Below, piece after piece: positions 1 to 12,358 of a DNA stretch of 64,000 bases (position 1 is the stretch's first letter; each line of letters opens with the position of its first letter). The notes beneath the pieces are model-generated. The model searched no databases. It had not been told where the DNA came from and saw only the letters and a list, made by a program, of their open reading frames with translations. The DNA is from Pseudomonas sp. TNT3 (GTDB lineage: Bacteria > Pseudomonadota > Gammaproteobacteria > Pseudomonadales > Pseudomonadaceae), in assembly GCF_010095445.2 (NCBI RefSeq), contig NZ_WFGV02000011.1, positions 56,642-120,641 of the forward strand, in the 5' to 3' direction. The position numbers and the translations under genes are program-made.

Positions 1-1
1 G

Positions 2-259
2 ATCAAGCCAGAGGTTCTGCTGCTGATCGGTATTTGCACGCACCTGGGTTGCTCGCCGACTTTCCGTCCGGAAGTGGCACCTGCGGATCTGGGCAAGGAT
101 TGGGTAGGTGGTTATTTCTGCCCTTGCCACGGTTCCCACTACGATCTGGCTGGCCGCGTCTACAAGTCGCAACCTGCGCCTTTGAACCTGCCAGTTCCCC
201 CGCATTCCTATGAGACCGATGACATCATTGTCATTGGCGTCGATACGGAGAAAGCGTGA
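2..259 (+). CDS. petA: Rieske iron-sulfur subunit of cytochrome bc1 (3' part)
   Basis: The last 85 residues of the ubiquinol-cytochrome c reductase iron-sulfur protein; the start lies outside the window. Both [2Fe-2S] motifs are visible: CTHLGC at residues 12-17 of the fragment and CPCHGSH at 40-46, giving the two Cys and two His ligands. In this family a membrane-anchored periplasmic domain carries electrons from quinol at the Qo site to cytochrome c1; the N-terminal anchor and Tat signal are missing here. The stop codon shares one base with the petB ATG, so translation is probably coupled. It is the first gene of petABC. Confidence 0.97.
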   Translation: MKPEVLLLIGICTHLGCSPTFRPEVAPADLGKDWVGGYFCPCHGSHYDLAGRVYKSQPAPLNLPVPPHSYETDDIIVIGVDTEKA

Positions 260-1470
260 TGAGCAAGTTCATGGATTGGGTTGATGCACGCTTCCCCGCG
301 ACCAAAATGTGGGAAGACCATCTCAGCAAGTATTACGCCCCGAAGAACTTTAACTTCTTCTATTTCTTTGGTTCCCTCGCGCTGCTCGTTCTGGTCAACC
401 AGATCGTCACCGGTGTCTGGCTGACCATGAGCTACACCCCGTCGGCGGAAGAAGCGTTTGCCTCCGTCGAATACATCATGCGCGACGTCGAGTACGGCTC
501 GATCCTGCGTCTGCTGCACTCCACCGGCGCTTCGGCGTTTTTCATCGTGGTCTATCTGCACATGTTCCGTGGCTTGCTCTACGGCTCGTATCAGAAGCCG
601 CGTGAGCTGGTGTGGGTCTTCGGCATGCTGATCTACCTGGCGTTGATGGCAGAGGCCTTCATGGGCTACCTGCTGCCTTGGGGCCAGATGTCGTACTGGG
701 GTGCCCAGGTAATCATCTCGCTGTTCGGTGCGATTCCGGTCATCGGTGACGACCTGACTCAGTGGATCCGTGGTGACTACCTGATTTCCGGTATCACCCT
801 GAACCGCTTCTTTGCCCTACACGTTGTTGCCCTGCCAATCGTGATTCTCGGTCTGGTGGTGTTGCACGTGCTGGCGCTGCACGAAGTCGGCTCGAACAAC
901 CCGGACGGCGTGGACATCAAGAAGTACAAAGACGAAAACGGCGTACCGCTGGATGGCATTGCTTTCCACCCGTACTACACCGTGAAAGATATCGTTGGCG
1001 TTGTGGTGTTCCTGTTCATCTTCTGCTCGATCGTGTTCTTCTTCCCGGAAATGGGCGGCTACTTCCTCGAGAAGCCGAACTTTGAACAGGCGAACGCGTT
1101 CAAGACACCTGAGCACATTGCACCCGTCTGGTACTTCACGCCGTTCTACGCAATTTTGCGGGCGATTCCCGACAAGCTCCTGGGTGTCATTGCCATGGGT
1201 GCGGCGATCGCTGTGCTGTTCGTCCTGCCGTGGCTCGACCGGAGTCCGGTCAAGTCGATGCGTTACAAGGGCTGGATGAGCAAGATCTGGTTGTGGGTGT
1301 TCTGCATCTCGTTCGTGATCCTGGGCGTGTTGGGCGTACTCGCTCCAACGCCAGGTCGTACGCTGCTGTCGCAGGTATGCACCTTCCTGTACTTCGCCTA
1401 CTTCATTCTGATGCCGTTCTACACCAGGCTCGAGAAGACAAAACCGGTTCCGGAAAGGGTGACTGGCTGA
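259..1470 (+). CDS. petB: Cytochrome b subunit of bc1 complex
   Basis: 403-residue polytopic membrane protein that holds hemes bL and bH and forms the Qo and Qi quinone sites. Heme-binding histidines are seen in the segments LLHSTGAS/VYLHMFRG and ALHVVALP/VVLHVLALHE. The Qo motif reads PVWY (residues 289-292) where mitochondria and alphaproteobacteria have PEWY. The preferred start is the ATG at 259, overlapping the petA stop as TGATG; an in-frame GTG at 256 would add one Met. The stop overlaps the petC ATG in the same way. About eight hydrophobic segments are visible, as expected for the fused bacterial form. Confidence 0.97.
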   Translation: MSKFMDWVDARFPATKMWEDHLSKYYAPKNFNFFYFFGSLALLVLVNQIVTGVWLTMSYTPSAEEAFASVEYIMRDVEYGSILRLLHSTGASAFFIVVYLHMFRGLLYGSYQKPRELVWVFGMLIYLALMAEAFMGYLLPWGQMSYWGAQVIISLFGAIPVIGDDLTQWIRGDYLISGITLNRFFALHVVALPIVILGLVVLHVLALHEVGSNNPDGVDIKKYKDENGVPLDGIAFHPYYTVKDIVGVVVFLFIFCSIVFFFPEMGGYFLEKPNFEQANAFKTPEHIAPVWYFTPFYAILRAIPDKLLGVIAMGAAIAVLFVLPWLDRSPVKSMRYKGWMSKIWLWVFCISFVILGVLGVLAPTPGRTLLSQVCTFLYFAYFILMPFYTRLEKTKPVPERVTG

Positions 1471-2252
1471 TGAAAAAGCTATTTGCTGTACTGATTCTTG
1501 CTGCTCTGCCTGTGCTGTCTTTTGCGGCTGAACACGGTGGTCCTGAGTTGGAAAAAGTCGATATCGACGTTTCCGACAAGGCTGCAATGCAAGATGGCGC
1601 ACGTACGTTCGCCAACTACTGCATGGGTTGCCACAGCGCCAAGTTCCAGCGTTACGAGCGTGTTGCCGACGACCTCGGCATTCCGCATGACTTGATGCTC
1701 TCGAACCTGGTGCTCACTGGCGCCAAGATCGGCGACCACATGAACATCGGTATGCAGCCGGCTGACGCGAAGACCTGGTTTGGTGCGGCACCGCCTGACC
1801 TGACCCTGGTTGCTCGCGTTCGTGGTACAGACTGGCTCTATGGCTACCTGAAGTCTTTCTACGAAGACCCAGCGCGTCCATGGGGCGTGAACAACAAGGT
1901 ATTTCCTAACGTAGGGATGCCAAACGTTCTGGTCGGTCTGCAAGGTCGTCAGGTCGTGGGCTGCAAACAGGTCCAGATCGTCGAAGACGGCAAGAAGCAA
2001 TATGATCCGCTGACCGGTACGCCGCTGACTCATGAAGCGTGCGATCAGCTGACCATCGTGCCGAAAAGCGGAACGCTGACTGAAGAGCAGTTCGATGAGA
2101 AGGTGAAGAATCTGGTAACCTTCCTCGCTTACTCGGCTAACCCGGTTAAGCTGCAACATCAGCGCATCGGTACGTATGTATTGCTGTACCTGGCGTTCTT
2201 CTTCGTATTCGCTTACCTGCTCAAGCGCGAATACTGGAAAGACGTGCACTGA
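1470..2252 (+). CDS. petC: Cytochrome c1 subunit of bc1 complex
   Basis: 260 residues. An N-terminal signal peptide (MKKLFAVLILAALPVLSFA) is followed by the c-type heme motif CMGCH, a soluble periplasmic domain, and a C-terminal membrane anchor ending in a short basic tail, the usual c1 plan. It takes electrons from the Rieske protein and passes them to soluble cytochrome c. A Cys pair around VVGCKQVQ and HEACDQL could form a structural disulfide (inference). The ATG overlaps the petB stop. It is the last gene of petABC; a large hairpin with a T-run follows. Confidence 0.97.
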   Translation: MKKLFAVLILAALPVLSFAAEHGGPELEKVDIDVSDKAAMQDGARTFANYCMGCHSAKFQRYERVADDLGIPHDLMLSNLVLTGAKIGDHMNIGMQPADAKTWFGAAPPDLTLVARVRGTDWLYGYLKSFYEDPARPWGVNNKVFPNVGMPNVLVGLQGRQVVGCKQVQIVEDGKKQYDPLTGTPLTHEACDQLTIVPKSGTLTEEQFDEKVKNLVTFLAYSANPVKLQHQRIGTYVLLYLAFFFVFAYLLKREYWKDVH

Positions 2253-2280
2253 TAACGCTTTAAGCAATTGCTGTTAATCG

Positions 2281-2366
2281 CGCGCGCCCAAGGGCGTCTC
2301 TAAAGGTGTAACGGATCTGGTTATCCAGGCGTTACGGGGAGACGCCCTCTGGGCGCGCTCGTTTTT
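2281..2366 (+). terminator. Long hairpin terminator after petABC
   Basis: Outer arms at 2282-2300 and 2339-2358 pair as GCGCGCCC...GGGCGTCTC with GAGACGCCC...GGGCGCGC. Inner arms GTAACG (2308-2313) and CGTTAC (2330-2335) extend the stem, and GGAT/ATCC closes it. GTTTTT follows at 2361-2366. The nearly 80-nt stem is far longer than a normal intrinsic terminator. It lies between petC and sspA, which starts 37 bases further on. Confidence 0.75.
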
Positions 2367-2402
2367 CCGCTTTCGAAATTTCAACAAGCGAGGAGGACCG
2401 CC

Positions 2403-3020
2403 ATGGGCGTGACCAATCGGTTGGCCTGTTACTCCGACCCCGCCGACCACTATTCCCACCGGGTACGTATCGTACTTGCAGAGAAGGGTGTCAGCGCAGA
2501 GATCATTTATGTGGAAGCTGGTCGCCAGCCGCCTAAACTGATTGAAGTGAACCCTTACGGAAGTCTGCCCACCCTGGTCGATCGTGACCTGGCGCTGTGG
2601 GAGTCGACCGTGGTGATGGAATATCTGGATGAGCGTTACCCGCATCCGCCGTTACTGCCGGTTTATCCAGTGGCGCGAGCGAACAGCCGTCTGCTGATAC
2701 ATCGTATTCAGCGTGACTGGTGTGGCCTGGTGGATCTGATCCTGGATTCGCGGACCAAGGAAGCGGCCCGTGTCGTTGCTCGTAAAGAGCTGCGAGAAAG
2801 CCTGAGCGGCGTGTCGCCGTTGTTCGCTGACAAGCCGTTTTTCCTCAGTGAGGAACAAAGCCTGGTGGATTGCTGCCTACTACCAATACTCTGGCGTTTG
2901 CCGATTTTGGGTATTGAACTGCCGCGGCCAGCCAAGCCGCTGCTTGATTATATGGAGCGCTCGTTTGCGCGTGAGGCTTTCCAGGCGAGTCTGTCTGGTG
3001 TCGAACGCGATATGCGCTAA
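2403..3020 (+). CDS. sspA: Stringent starvation protein A
   Basis: 205 residues with the glutathione-transferase fold: an N-terminal thioredoxin-like domain (about 8-85, with the [14 protein letters not shown] segment typical of SspA) and an all-helical C-terminal domain (about 90-205). SspA binds RNA polymerase and changes transcription under starvation and acid stress; in Pseudomonas and Francisella it also affects virulence genes. It lacks an obvious catalytic GST residue, as expected of SspA. A strong GAGGAGG ribosome site precedes the ATG. sspB follows after 16 bases, the usual sspAB operon. Confidence 0.96.
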   Translation: MGVTNRLACYSDPADHYSHRVRIVLAEKGVSAEIIYVEAGRQPPKLIEVNPYGSLPTLVDRDLALWESTVVMEYLDERYPHPPLLPVYPVARANSRLLIHRIQRDWCGLVDLILDSRTKEAARVVARKELRESLSGVSPLFADKPFFLSEEQSLVDCCLLPILWRLPILGIELPRPAKPLLDYMERSFAREAFQASLSGVERDMR

Positions 3021-3036
3021 GGCTTAAGGAGCCGCT

Positions 3037-3450
3037 ATGAACTCCAGTCGACCTTATCTGGTCCGCGCGCTCTATGAGTGGATTGTGGATAACGATTGCA
3101 CCCCGCACATGCTGGTCAATTCCGAGTATCCGTCGGTACAGGTGCCTCAGGGTTTTGCCAGTGACGGACAAATTGTCCTGAACGTATCGCCGGCAGCTGT
3201 GCGTCATTTGCACATGGATAACGAAGCGGTCAGCTTCGAAGGGCGCTTCGGTGGCGTTCCGCACACCCTGTACGTGCCTATCGCATCGATCCTGGGTATT
3301 TACGCCCGGGAGAACGGTCAGGGCATGGTGTTTGATCTGGAATCGCCCATGGAAGACGAGGAAGAGATCGAGCTGGATGATGATATTCCGCCACCCGACA
3401 CCGAGCCGCCGCGTCCAAGCGGTCGACCCAGTTTGAAAGTGGTGAAGTAA
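3037..3450 (+). CDS. sspB: ClpXP specificity-enhancing factor SspB
   Basis: 137 residues. The folded substrate-binding domain covers about 1-110 (YLVRALYEWIVDN start; FGGVPHTLYVPI and ILGIYARENG core). A flexible acidic linker (DEEEIELDDD) leads to a short C-terminal ClpX-binding tail ending PSLKVVK. SspB tethers ssrA-tagged peptides from stalled ribosomes to ClpXP. It is co-transcribed with sspA. The last 20 bases of the gene are part of a palindrome that runs through the terminator (see findings). Confidence 0.97.
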   Translation: MNSSRPYLVRALYEWIVDNDCTPHMLVNSEYPSVQVPQGFASDGQIVLNVSPAAVRHLHMDNEAVSFEGRFGGVPHTLYVPIASILGIYARENGQGMVFDLESPMEDEEEIELDDDIPPPDTEPPRPSGRPSLKVVK

Positions 3451-3503
3451 TAAAAAAGGCGATCCGAAAGGATCGCCTTTTTTATTACTTCACCACTTCA
3501 AAC
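3431..3503. terminator. Bidirectional terminator in an extended palindrome
   Basis: The core hairpin AAAAAAGGCGATCC-GAAA-GGATCGCCTTTTTT (about 3452-3483) has A and T runs on both sides and so can stop transcripts from sspB (+) and from the convergent dolP (-). Complementarity continues well outward: 3431-3465 pairs with 3470-3503 except for one extra A in the left arm, so the end of the sspB coding sequence is mirrored downstream. Confidence 0.9.
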
Positions 3504-3522
3504 CTGTAGGTTCGATAACGCA

Positions 3523-5157
<1,635 letters not shown>

Positions 5158-5158
<1 letters not shown>

Positions 5159-6969
5159 CAGCGTGGGGTGTCCGGCAGGCGTTGAACCTGGCCATTGACG
5201 AACTGAGCCCACGGCAACTGACGTTCAACCCGTTGATTCTGGGTCATGCCCAGGCTGCCGGATTCACCCTCGATACGGCTGTCCGGCAAAGCCTTCAGCT
5301 GGCCTAGGCGAGGCGCCAAACGGTAGGCATCCGCGCCCATTGCGTAGAGGCGACCCAGACTGCCAGCAGCTTGTGGCCATTGAGCGGTGACTTGTTTGCG
5401 CAGCGGATCGTTGACGTCCAGCAGCCATGGCGTTTCGCAGAACCGGACGCCATTCATGTCGTTGTACTGATTCACATCGCCGCTGGCGCTGAATACGTGG
5501 GACGTTGCGTAAACCGGTACGTCGCCTGCGTATTGGAAGTTCAGGGTCGGTTTGATCTGCTGGGCTTGCTGGGGGGTAGCGGCCAGGAAGATGAACTCGA
5601 TGTCCTGGCGACGCGAAGGCTGGGCGGCAACCTGCGAGCCCACGGTGCTTTGCAGGCTCTTGGCGCGACCTTCGCTCTGGCGTAGCTGGAACATGTCGGC
5701 AATTTGCTGCGCCAGTTGCACCGGCTGATCAACGCGCTCGGTAGCAACAATGCTGCCGCCATTGGCTTGCCAATCCTGGCTGAACGCTTTCAGCACGCGG
5801 TCGCCCCATTCGCCTTTCGGCACCATGATGGCGGCGCGATGCAGGCCATCGGCGCGGGCGCGGCGAGAGACTTCACGGGCTTCATCTTCAGCGGCAAGAC
5901 CGAACTGGAACAGTTGAGCCGGGCCTTGTGCGCCCTCGCTGTAGTTCAGTGCCAGCGTGGTAATCGGCAATTGCGGGCGCGTACTGAGCTGTTTGACCAG
6001 GGGCTTTTCCAGCGGGCCGATGACCAGTTGCACGCCATCTGCCTGAGCCTTGCGGTAGAACTCATCCAGAGACGTCAGGCGCGAGCTGTCATAGAACTCG
6101 ATAGCCGGTGGCTTCTGCCCGGCTTGTTGCGCCTGGTAGTGAGCGGCCATGAAACCTTCGCGCAGTGCTTTGCCGACCGAAGCCAGTGGCCCGTCTTGTG
6201 GCAGCAGCAGGGCGATCTTGCTCAGCGGCTGGCTGGCCAGCTCCTTGAGCCTGGTCAGTGGCAGCGGCAATTGAATGGCCGCCGGATGCTTGGGGTTCTG
6301 CGCGCGCCAGTTGTCGATCGCGGCTTGCTGTTGCTCCAGGGTGCCCGCTGTTTTCACGGCCAGGGCCAGGCTCATCCAGCCGCCGAGGTCGTCGGTGGTG
6401 GTGGGCTGCAGTTGATCGGTTGGCAGTGAGGCGATCAGGGTCCAGATCGCTTCGTGGTTTTTGCTGGCCGCTTCACCTTCGAGCATCGGGGCGATAAAGA
6501 TTCGCTCCTTCGCAGCAGCCAGGGTTTGGCCGTCGGCTTCAAGTGCGCGGGCGTGAACGGTGCCGGTGCGGACTTGCTGCTCGACAGGCAGTTCGCTCAG
6601 TCGTTGCAGGCTTGGATGGCTCAACGCGGTCAAGGCGGCTTTCGGCTGATTGCGCGCCATGGCCAGTTCAGCTGCCAGTGTGCTCGCGAAAACCTGTTGG
6701 CCAGGCTTGAGTTGTTCGACAGGCACTTGCTGCAGGATTTGCGCGGATTGGCCGGCATTCCCTTGGCGGAAGGCCAGGTCTGCGGCGCTCAGGCGCAGCA
6801 ACGCAGCTTTTTCCGGGTCTTTGCTTTGAGTCGCCTGTTCGAGCAGTTGCTCGATACTGGCATCCGGGGTCCGTGGAAGTTCGCCAAGGCTGGAGGAGGG
6901 CGAGCTGGCGCAAGCCGCCAGCAAGGCAGCAAGGCAGAGGGCAGTGAACAGCCGCAGGCAAGCGATCAT
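5158..6969 (-). CDS. lpoA: Penicillin-binding protein activator LpoA
   Basis: 603 residues. Signal peptide with lipobox LLAAC. The N-terminal half is TPR-like and helical (about 30-240). The C-terminal half resembles a periplasmic binding protein (about 250-590; KIALLLPQDGPLASVGKALREG; VPVYATSHVF). In E. coli this outer-membrane lipoprotein spans the periplasm and activates PBP1A; Pseudomonas mainly uses LpoP for PBP1B, so the exact partner here is inferred. The start is MIACLRLF, preceded by an AGGAA site; an ATG eight codons upstream lacks one. First gene of lpoA-yraN-gmhA-dolP, divergent from rsmI. Confidence 0.92.
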
Positions 6970-7141
6970 GTAGTGTTCCTGATACTCGATCAAATTAGCG
7001 TGGAATTGTACCCAAGCACTGGCCGGGGCGCGATGTTACTGGTGTGAATCGATCAATTTAGCTCGTGTAAATGTTGCTGCGCGGTCAAAAGGCATGAAAA
7101 ACCCCAAGTTGCTTGCGCGTATCGGAAACGGATCTACGCGC

Positions 7142-7170
7142 TACAATGTCGCCTTTTAACGATCATGAGG
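7142..7170 (+). promoter_or_regulatory. -10-like element and ribosome site of rsmI
   Basis: TACAAT at 7142-7147 looks like a -10 box with a weak -35. GAGG at 7167-7170 is placed 8 bases before the TTG at 7179. The in-frame ATG at 7146 falls inside the -10 box and has no ribosome site, which argues for the TTG start. Confidence 0.4.
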
Positions 7171-7178
7171 TGTGCGCT

Positions 7179-8051
7179 TTGACTGCTCCAGGTGCTTTGA
7201 ATTCCGCTGCTGGCTCGCTTTATGTGGTGGCGACGCCCATCGGCAACCTGGACGACATCAGTGCGCGCGCGCTGAAAATCCTGCGTGACGTTGCGTTGAT
7301 CGCCGCTGAAGACACTCGCCATTCCCAGCGATTGATGCAGCACTTCGGCATTCCTACGCCGCTGGCGGCCTGTCATGAACACAACGAGCGGGATGAAGGT
7401 AGCCGCTTTATTACCCGTTTGCTTGCCGGTGACGACGTTGCGCTGATCTCCGATGCCGGGACGCCACTGATTTCCGATCCGGGCTATCACCTGGTGCGCC
7501 AGGCGCGTGCCGCGGGCATCAGCGTGGTACCGGTCCCGGGTGCCTGTGCATTGATTGCCGCGCTGTCGGCGGCGGGATTGCCGTCGGACCGGTTCATCTT
7601 CGAGGGCTTTCTGCCAGCCAAGGCCGTCGGTCGGCGCGCTCGTCTGGAATTGGTAAAGGAAGAGCCGCGTACGCTGATTTTCTACGAAGCCCCGCATCGT
7701 ATTCTGGAATGCCTGCAGGACATGGAGTTGGTGTTCGGTCCTGAGCGCCCGGCATTGCTGGCCCGCGAGCTGACGAAAACGTTCGAGACCCTCAAAGGGT
7801 TGCCGCTGGCCGAGCTGCGTGCGTTTGTCGAGTCAGACAGCAATCAGCAGCGCGGTGAGTGTGTGGTGCTGGTGGCGGGCTGGTCGGCGCCCGAAACAGA
7901 AGACGCGGTCAGCAGTGAGGCAATGCGTATTCTCAATTTGTTGCTGGAGGAAATGCCTCTCAAGCGAGCCGCGGCACTGGCGGCGCAAATTACCGGAGAG
8001 CGCAAGAATGTGCTCTATCAAGTTGCGCTGGATAAACAGAAGGGCGAGTAA
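7179..8051 (+). CDS. rsmI: 16S rRNA (cytidine1402-2'-O)-methyltransferase RsmI
   Basis: 290 residues from a TTG start (LTAPGALNSAAG). SAM-dependent tetrapyrrole-methylase fold: GSLYVVATPIGNLDDIS at the N-terminus, AEDTRHSQRLMQHFGI, and SDAGTPLISDPGYHLVR, followed by the C-terminal helical domain. It methylates the 2'-OH of C1402 in the decoding centre of 16S rRNA with RsmH, whose gene lies 2.2 kb downstream. The chosen length fits E. coli RsmI (286 aa). Divergent from lpoA over a roughly 200-bp promoter region, and followed directly by rnpB. Confidence 0.94.
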   Translation: MTAPGALNSAAGSLYVVATPIGNLDDISARALKILRDVALIAAEDTRHSQRLMQHFGIPTPLAACHEHNERDEGSRFITRLLAGDDVALISDAGTPLISDPGYHLVRQARAAGISVVPVPGACALIAALSAAGLPSDRFIFEGFLPAKAVGRRARLELVKEEPRTLIFYEAPHRILECLQDMELVFGPERPALLARELTKTFETLKGLPLAELRAFVESDSNQQRGECVVLVAGWSAPETEDAVSSEAMRILNLLLEEMPLKRAAALAAQITGERKNVLYQVALDKQKGE

Positions 8052-8088
8052 AACCCGACGCGAAGGCATGGCTGAAGGCTTTTAGCGC

Positions 8089-8117
8089 TTGTTCTTCGGG
8101 CGCTCTGCCGTTAACCT
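8089..8117 (+). promoter_or_regulatory. rnpB promoter (sigma70 type)
   Basis: TTGTTC at 8089-8094 and TAACCT at 8112-8117 are separated by 17 bases. The start predicted from them (about 8124-8127) coincides with the 5' end of RNase P RNA deduced from its closing helix. Confidence 0.55.
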
Positions 8118-8126
8118 TCGCGGCGG

Positions 8127-8481
8127 AGAGTCGATTGGACAGTCGCTGCCCTCTATGAAAATTAGGGGGGGGAGGAAAGTCCGGGCTCCATAGGGCGAAG
8201 TGCCAGGTAATGCCTGGGAGGCGTGAGCCTACGGAAAGTGCCACAGAAAATAACCGCCTAAGCGCTTCGGCGCCGGTAAGGGTGAAAAGGTGCGGTAAGA
8301 GCGCACCGCACGACTGGCAACAGTTCGTGGCTAGGTAAACCCCACTTGGAGCAAGACCAAATAGGGTCCCAAGGCGTGGCCCGCGCTGGGACCGGGTAGG
8401 TTGCTAAAGATGTCCAGTGATGGCCATCGTAGACGAATGACTGTTCAAGACAGAACCCGGCTTACAGATCGACTCTCCACC
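8127..8481 (+). ncRNA. rnpB: RNase P RNA, bacterial type A
   Basis: About 355 nt. The closing helix P1 pairs AGAGTCGAT (8127-8135) with ATCGACTCT (8468-8476). Conserved regions include GGAAAGTCCGGGCTCC near 8174 (CR I), ACAGAAAATAACCGCC near 8244, GGTAAGGGTGAAAAGG near 8275, and CAGAACCCGGCTTAC near 8450 (CR V), in the standard order. It is the catalytic RNA that matures tRNA 5' ends together with RnpA protein. A short T-run follows at 8482. The position between rsmI and the dcw cluster is typical of gammaproteobacteria. Confidence 0.97.
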
Positions 8482-8489
8482 TTTTTCCC

Positions 8490-8825
8490 CTTCCTGTTTG
8501 AGGCTTTGAACAGGGCGCAGGCACAGTAGTGTTACTCCTTCCTTGCGATTGACCGCTGGAAGGGCTGAGTGATATTGATTGGCCTGCATTGATGGCATTC
8601 TCATTAAACTCCTCGCAGCGCCGATTTATCTCCTTCCAGAATCATCAGCTGAAGCACTTTCGTAATACCAAAAAAATCTTACTCTTAACAAACTACTTTA
8701 ACTTTCGAGCGCAGCCGTCAGTGCTGAATCAAGTTATTGAGCAAGATTACGCGTCAGATTCTCGTTACCCCTCCTTTTAGGCTCCTAAATCACAGTTCTG
8801 TAAGGCTTTTCCTTTACTGCGCGCC
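8490..8825. other. Gene-free, partly AT-rich gap upstream of mraZ
   Basis: About 340 bases between rnpB and the mraZ promoter. The stretch 8585-8780 is clearly more AT-rich than its surroundings, with A-runs near 8670 and TTAACAAACTACTTTAAC near 8685. A 63-codon frame starting at 8589 has no ribosome site and no recognisable content, so no gene is called. Confidence 0.6.
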
Positions 8826-8855
8826 TTGACGGTGCGGTAGGCGCATTCCTATAGT
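8826..8855 (+). promoter_or_regulatory. mraZ (dcw) promoter
   Basis: TTGACG at 8826-8831 and TATAGT at 8850-8855 with an 18-base spacer, a good sigma70 promoter. It probably drives the whole cell-division cluster, since no terminator is seen before lpxC. Confidence 0.8.
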
Positions 8856-8862
8856 GTGCGCA

Positions 8863-8892
8863 AGTGGCGGAAAGTGGCATGAAGTGGGTTTT
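8863..8892 (+). promoter_or_regulatory. MraZ operator: three GTGG direct repeats
   Basis: AGTGGCGGAA, AGTGGCATGA and AGTGGGTTTT lie head to tail at 8863, 8873 and 8883, exactly one DNA turn (10 bp) apart and at the predicted start of transcription. MraZ is known to bind such spaced TGGG-like direct repeats upstream of its own gene. Binding here would repress mraZ and the dcw operon. Confidence 0.75.
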
Positions 8893-8929
8893 TTGAGCTA
8901 AAAACGCTAATATTTGGAGAAACGCTGAC

Positions 8930-9385
8930 GTGTTTCGCGGAGCTAACGCTATCAGTCTCGACGCAAAGGGCCGTCTCGCTATGCCGAGCCGGTATCGCGA
9001 CGAGCTGGTTTCGAGAAGTTCCGGGCAGTTAATCGTCACAATCGATGCCGTTGATCCGTGTTTGTGTGTTTACCCCCTCGATGAGTGGGAAATTATTGAA
9101 ACCAAACTGCGCGCACTGCCTTCGCTTCGCGAAGAGAACCGCCGCCTGCAACGTTTACTGATTGGTAATGCCGTCGACCTCGAACTCGATGGCAGTGGTC
9201 GTTTTCTGGTTCCACCGCGTCTGCGTGAATATGCCAAGTTGGATAAGCGCGCGATGTTGGTAGGCCAACTGAACAAGTTCCAATTGTGGGACGAGGATGC
9301 CTGGGATGCGGTTTCTGCCGCTGACCTGGCTGCTATTCAACAACCGGGCGCGATGCCTGATGAACTGCGTGATCTAATTCTGTGA
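8930..9385 (+). CDS. mraZ: Transcriptional regulator MraZ
   Basis: 151 residues from a GTG start with GGAGA nine bases upstream. Two AbrB/SpoVT-like half domains each carry the D-x-x-GR-hh-P signature: [16 protein letters not shown] (about 11-26) and [16 protein letters not shown] (about 85-100). MraZ forms ring-shaped oligomers that bind direct repeats and repress its own operon. The three-repeat operator immediately upstream supports autoregulation. The last bases overlap the rsmH GTG start (GTGA), so translation is coupled. Confidence 0.96.
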   Translation: MFRGANAISLDAKGRLAMPSRYRDELVSRSSGQLIVTIDAVDPCLCVYPLDEWEIIETKLRALPSLREENRRLQRLLIGNAVDLELDGSGRFLVPPRLREYAKLDKRAMLVGQLNKFQLWDEDAWDAVSAADLAAIQQPGAMPDELRDLIL

Positions 9386-10325
9386 CTATTGATAGCGGCT
9401 TTAACCACATCACCGTACTGCTCGACGAAGCCGTGGAGGCTCTCGCCGTACGTCCTGATGGTTGCTATCTGGACGGCACGTTCGGTCGCGGCGGACACAG
9501 TCGGTTGATCCTCAGCCAGCTCGGTCCCGAAGGCCGGTTGCTCGGGTTCGACAAAGATCCTCAAGCGATTGCCACCGGGCAAACGCTAGCGGCCGAAGAC
9601 GGCCGCTTTGTCGTTGTGCAGCGCAGCTTTGCCGAGCTGGGTTCGGAAGTGGCAGATCGCGGTCTGACTGGCAAAGTCAGCGGTATCCTGCTCGACCTTG
9701 GTGTGTCCTCGCCGCAGCTTGACGACCCGGAACGCGGCTTCAGCTTCCTCAACGATGGTCCGCTGGACATGCGCATGGACCCGTCCCGCGGGATCAGTGC
9801 TGCCGAATTCGTCAACACTGCGCCGGCCGAAGAAATCGCCCGGGTATTCAAGGAATATGGCGAAGAGCGTTTTTCCGGTCGCATGGCCCGAGCTGTCGCC
9901 GAGCGCCGTGATATCAAGCCCTTCGAGCGTACAGCCGACCTGGCTGAAGTCCTGAAGGTCGCCAACCCGGCATGGGAAAAGGGCAAAAACCCGGCTACCC
10001 GTGCGTTCCAGGGCCTGCGTATTCACGTCAATAACGAACTGGGCGATCTGGAAGCCGGTCTTGAAGCGGCGCTGGATTGCCTGGAAGTCGGCGGCCGCCT
10101 GGTCGTGATCAGCTTCCACTCGCTGGAAGACCGCATCGTCAAACTGTTCATGCGCAAACTGGTGAAAGGCGAAGCCGACAACCTGCCACGCAACCTGCCG
10201 GTCCGGCACGTAGCCTTCGAACCAAAAATCAAAGTCCATGGCAAAGCGCAGTCCGCCTCCGAGGCCGAACTCAAAGCCAACCCACGTTCCCGTAGCGCCG
10301 TCATGCGCGTGGCGGAGAAGCTGCG

Positions 10326-10329
<4 letters not shown>
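9382..10329 (+). CDS. rsmH: 16S rRNA (cytosine1402-N4)-methyltransferase RsmH
   Basis: 315 residues, GTG start overlapping the mraZ stop. Rossmann SAM site [12 protein letters not shown] near residue 28; conserved [20 protein letters not shown] near 100; [10 protein letters not shown] in the C-terminal part. It adds the N4-methyl group of m4Cm1402 in 16S rRNA, the partner modification to RsmI. Length and motif order are normal for the family. It is the second gene of the dcw cluster. Confidence 0.97.

Positions 10330-12357
<2,028 letters not shown>

Positions 12358-12358
<1 letters not shown>

Noticed and set aside
7146..7178. ATG at 7146 as the rsmI start
   Set aside because: It falls within a -10-like hexamer, lacks a ribosome site, and would add residues not seen in RsmI; the TTG at 7179 has GAGG at a good distance.
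8404..8604. Minus-strand 66-codon frame over the rnpB 3' end
   Set aside because: It overlaps conserved RNase P RNA helices and has no protein features.
8589..8780. A 63-codon frame in the mraZ upstream gap
   Set aside because: No ribosome site, AT-rich low-complexity composition and no recognisable domain.
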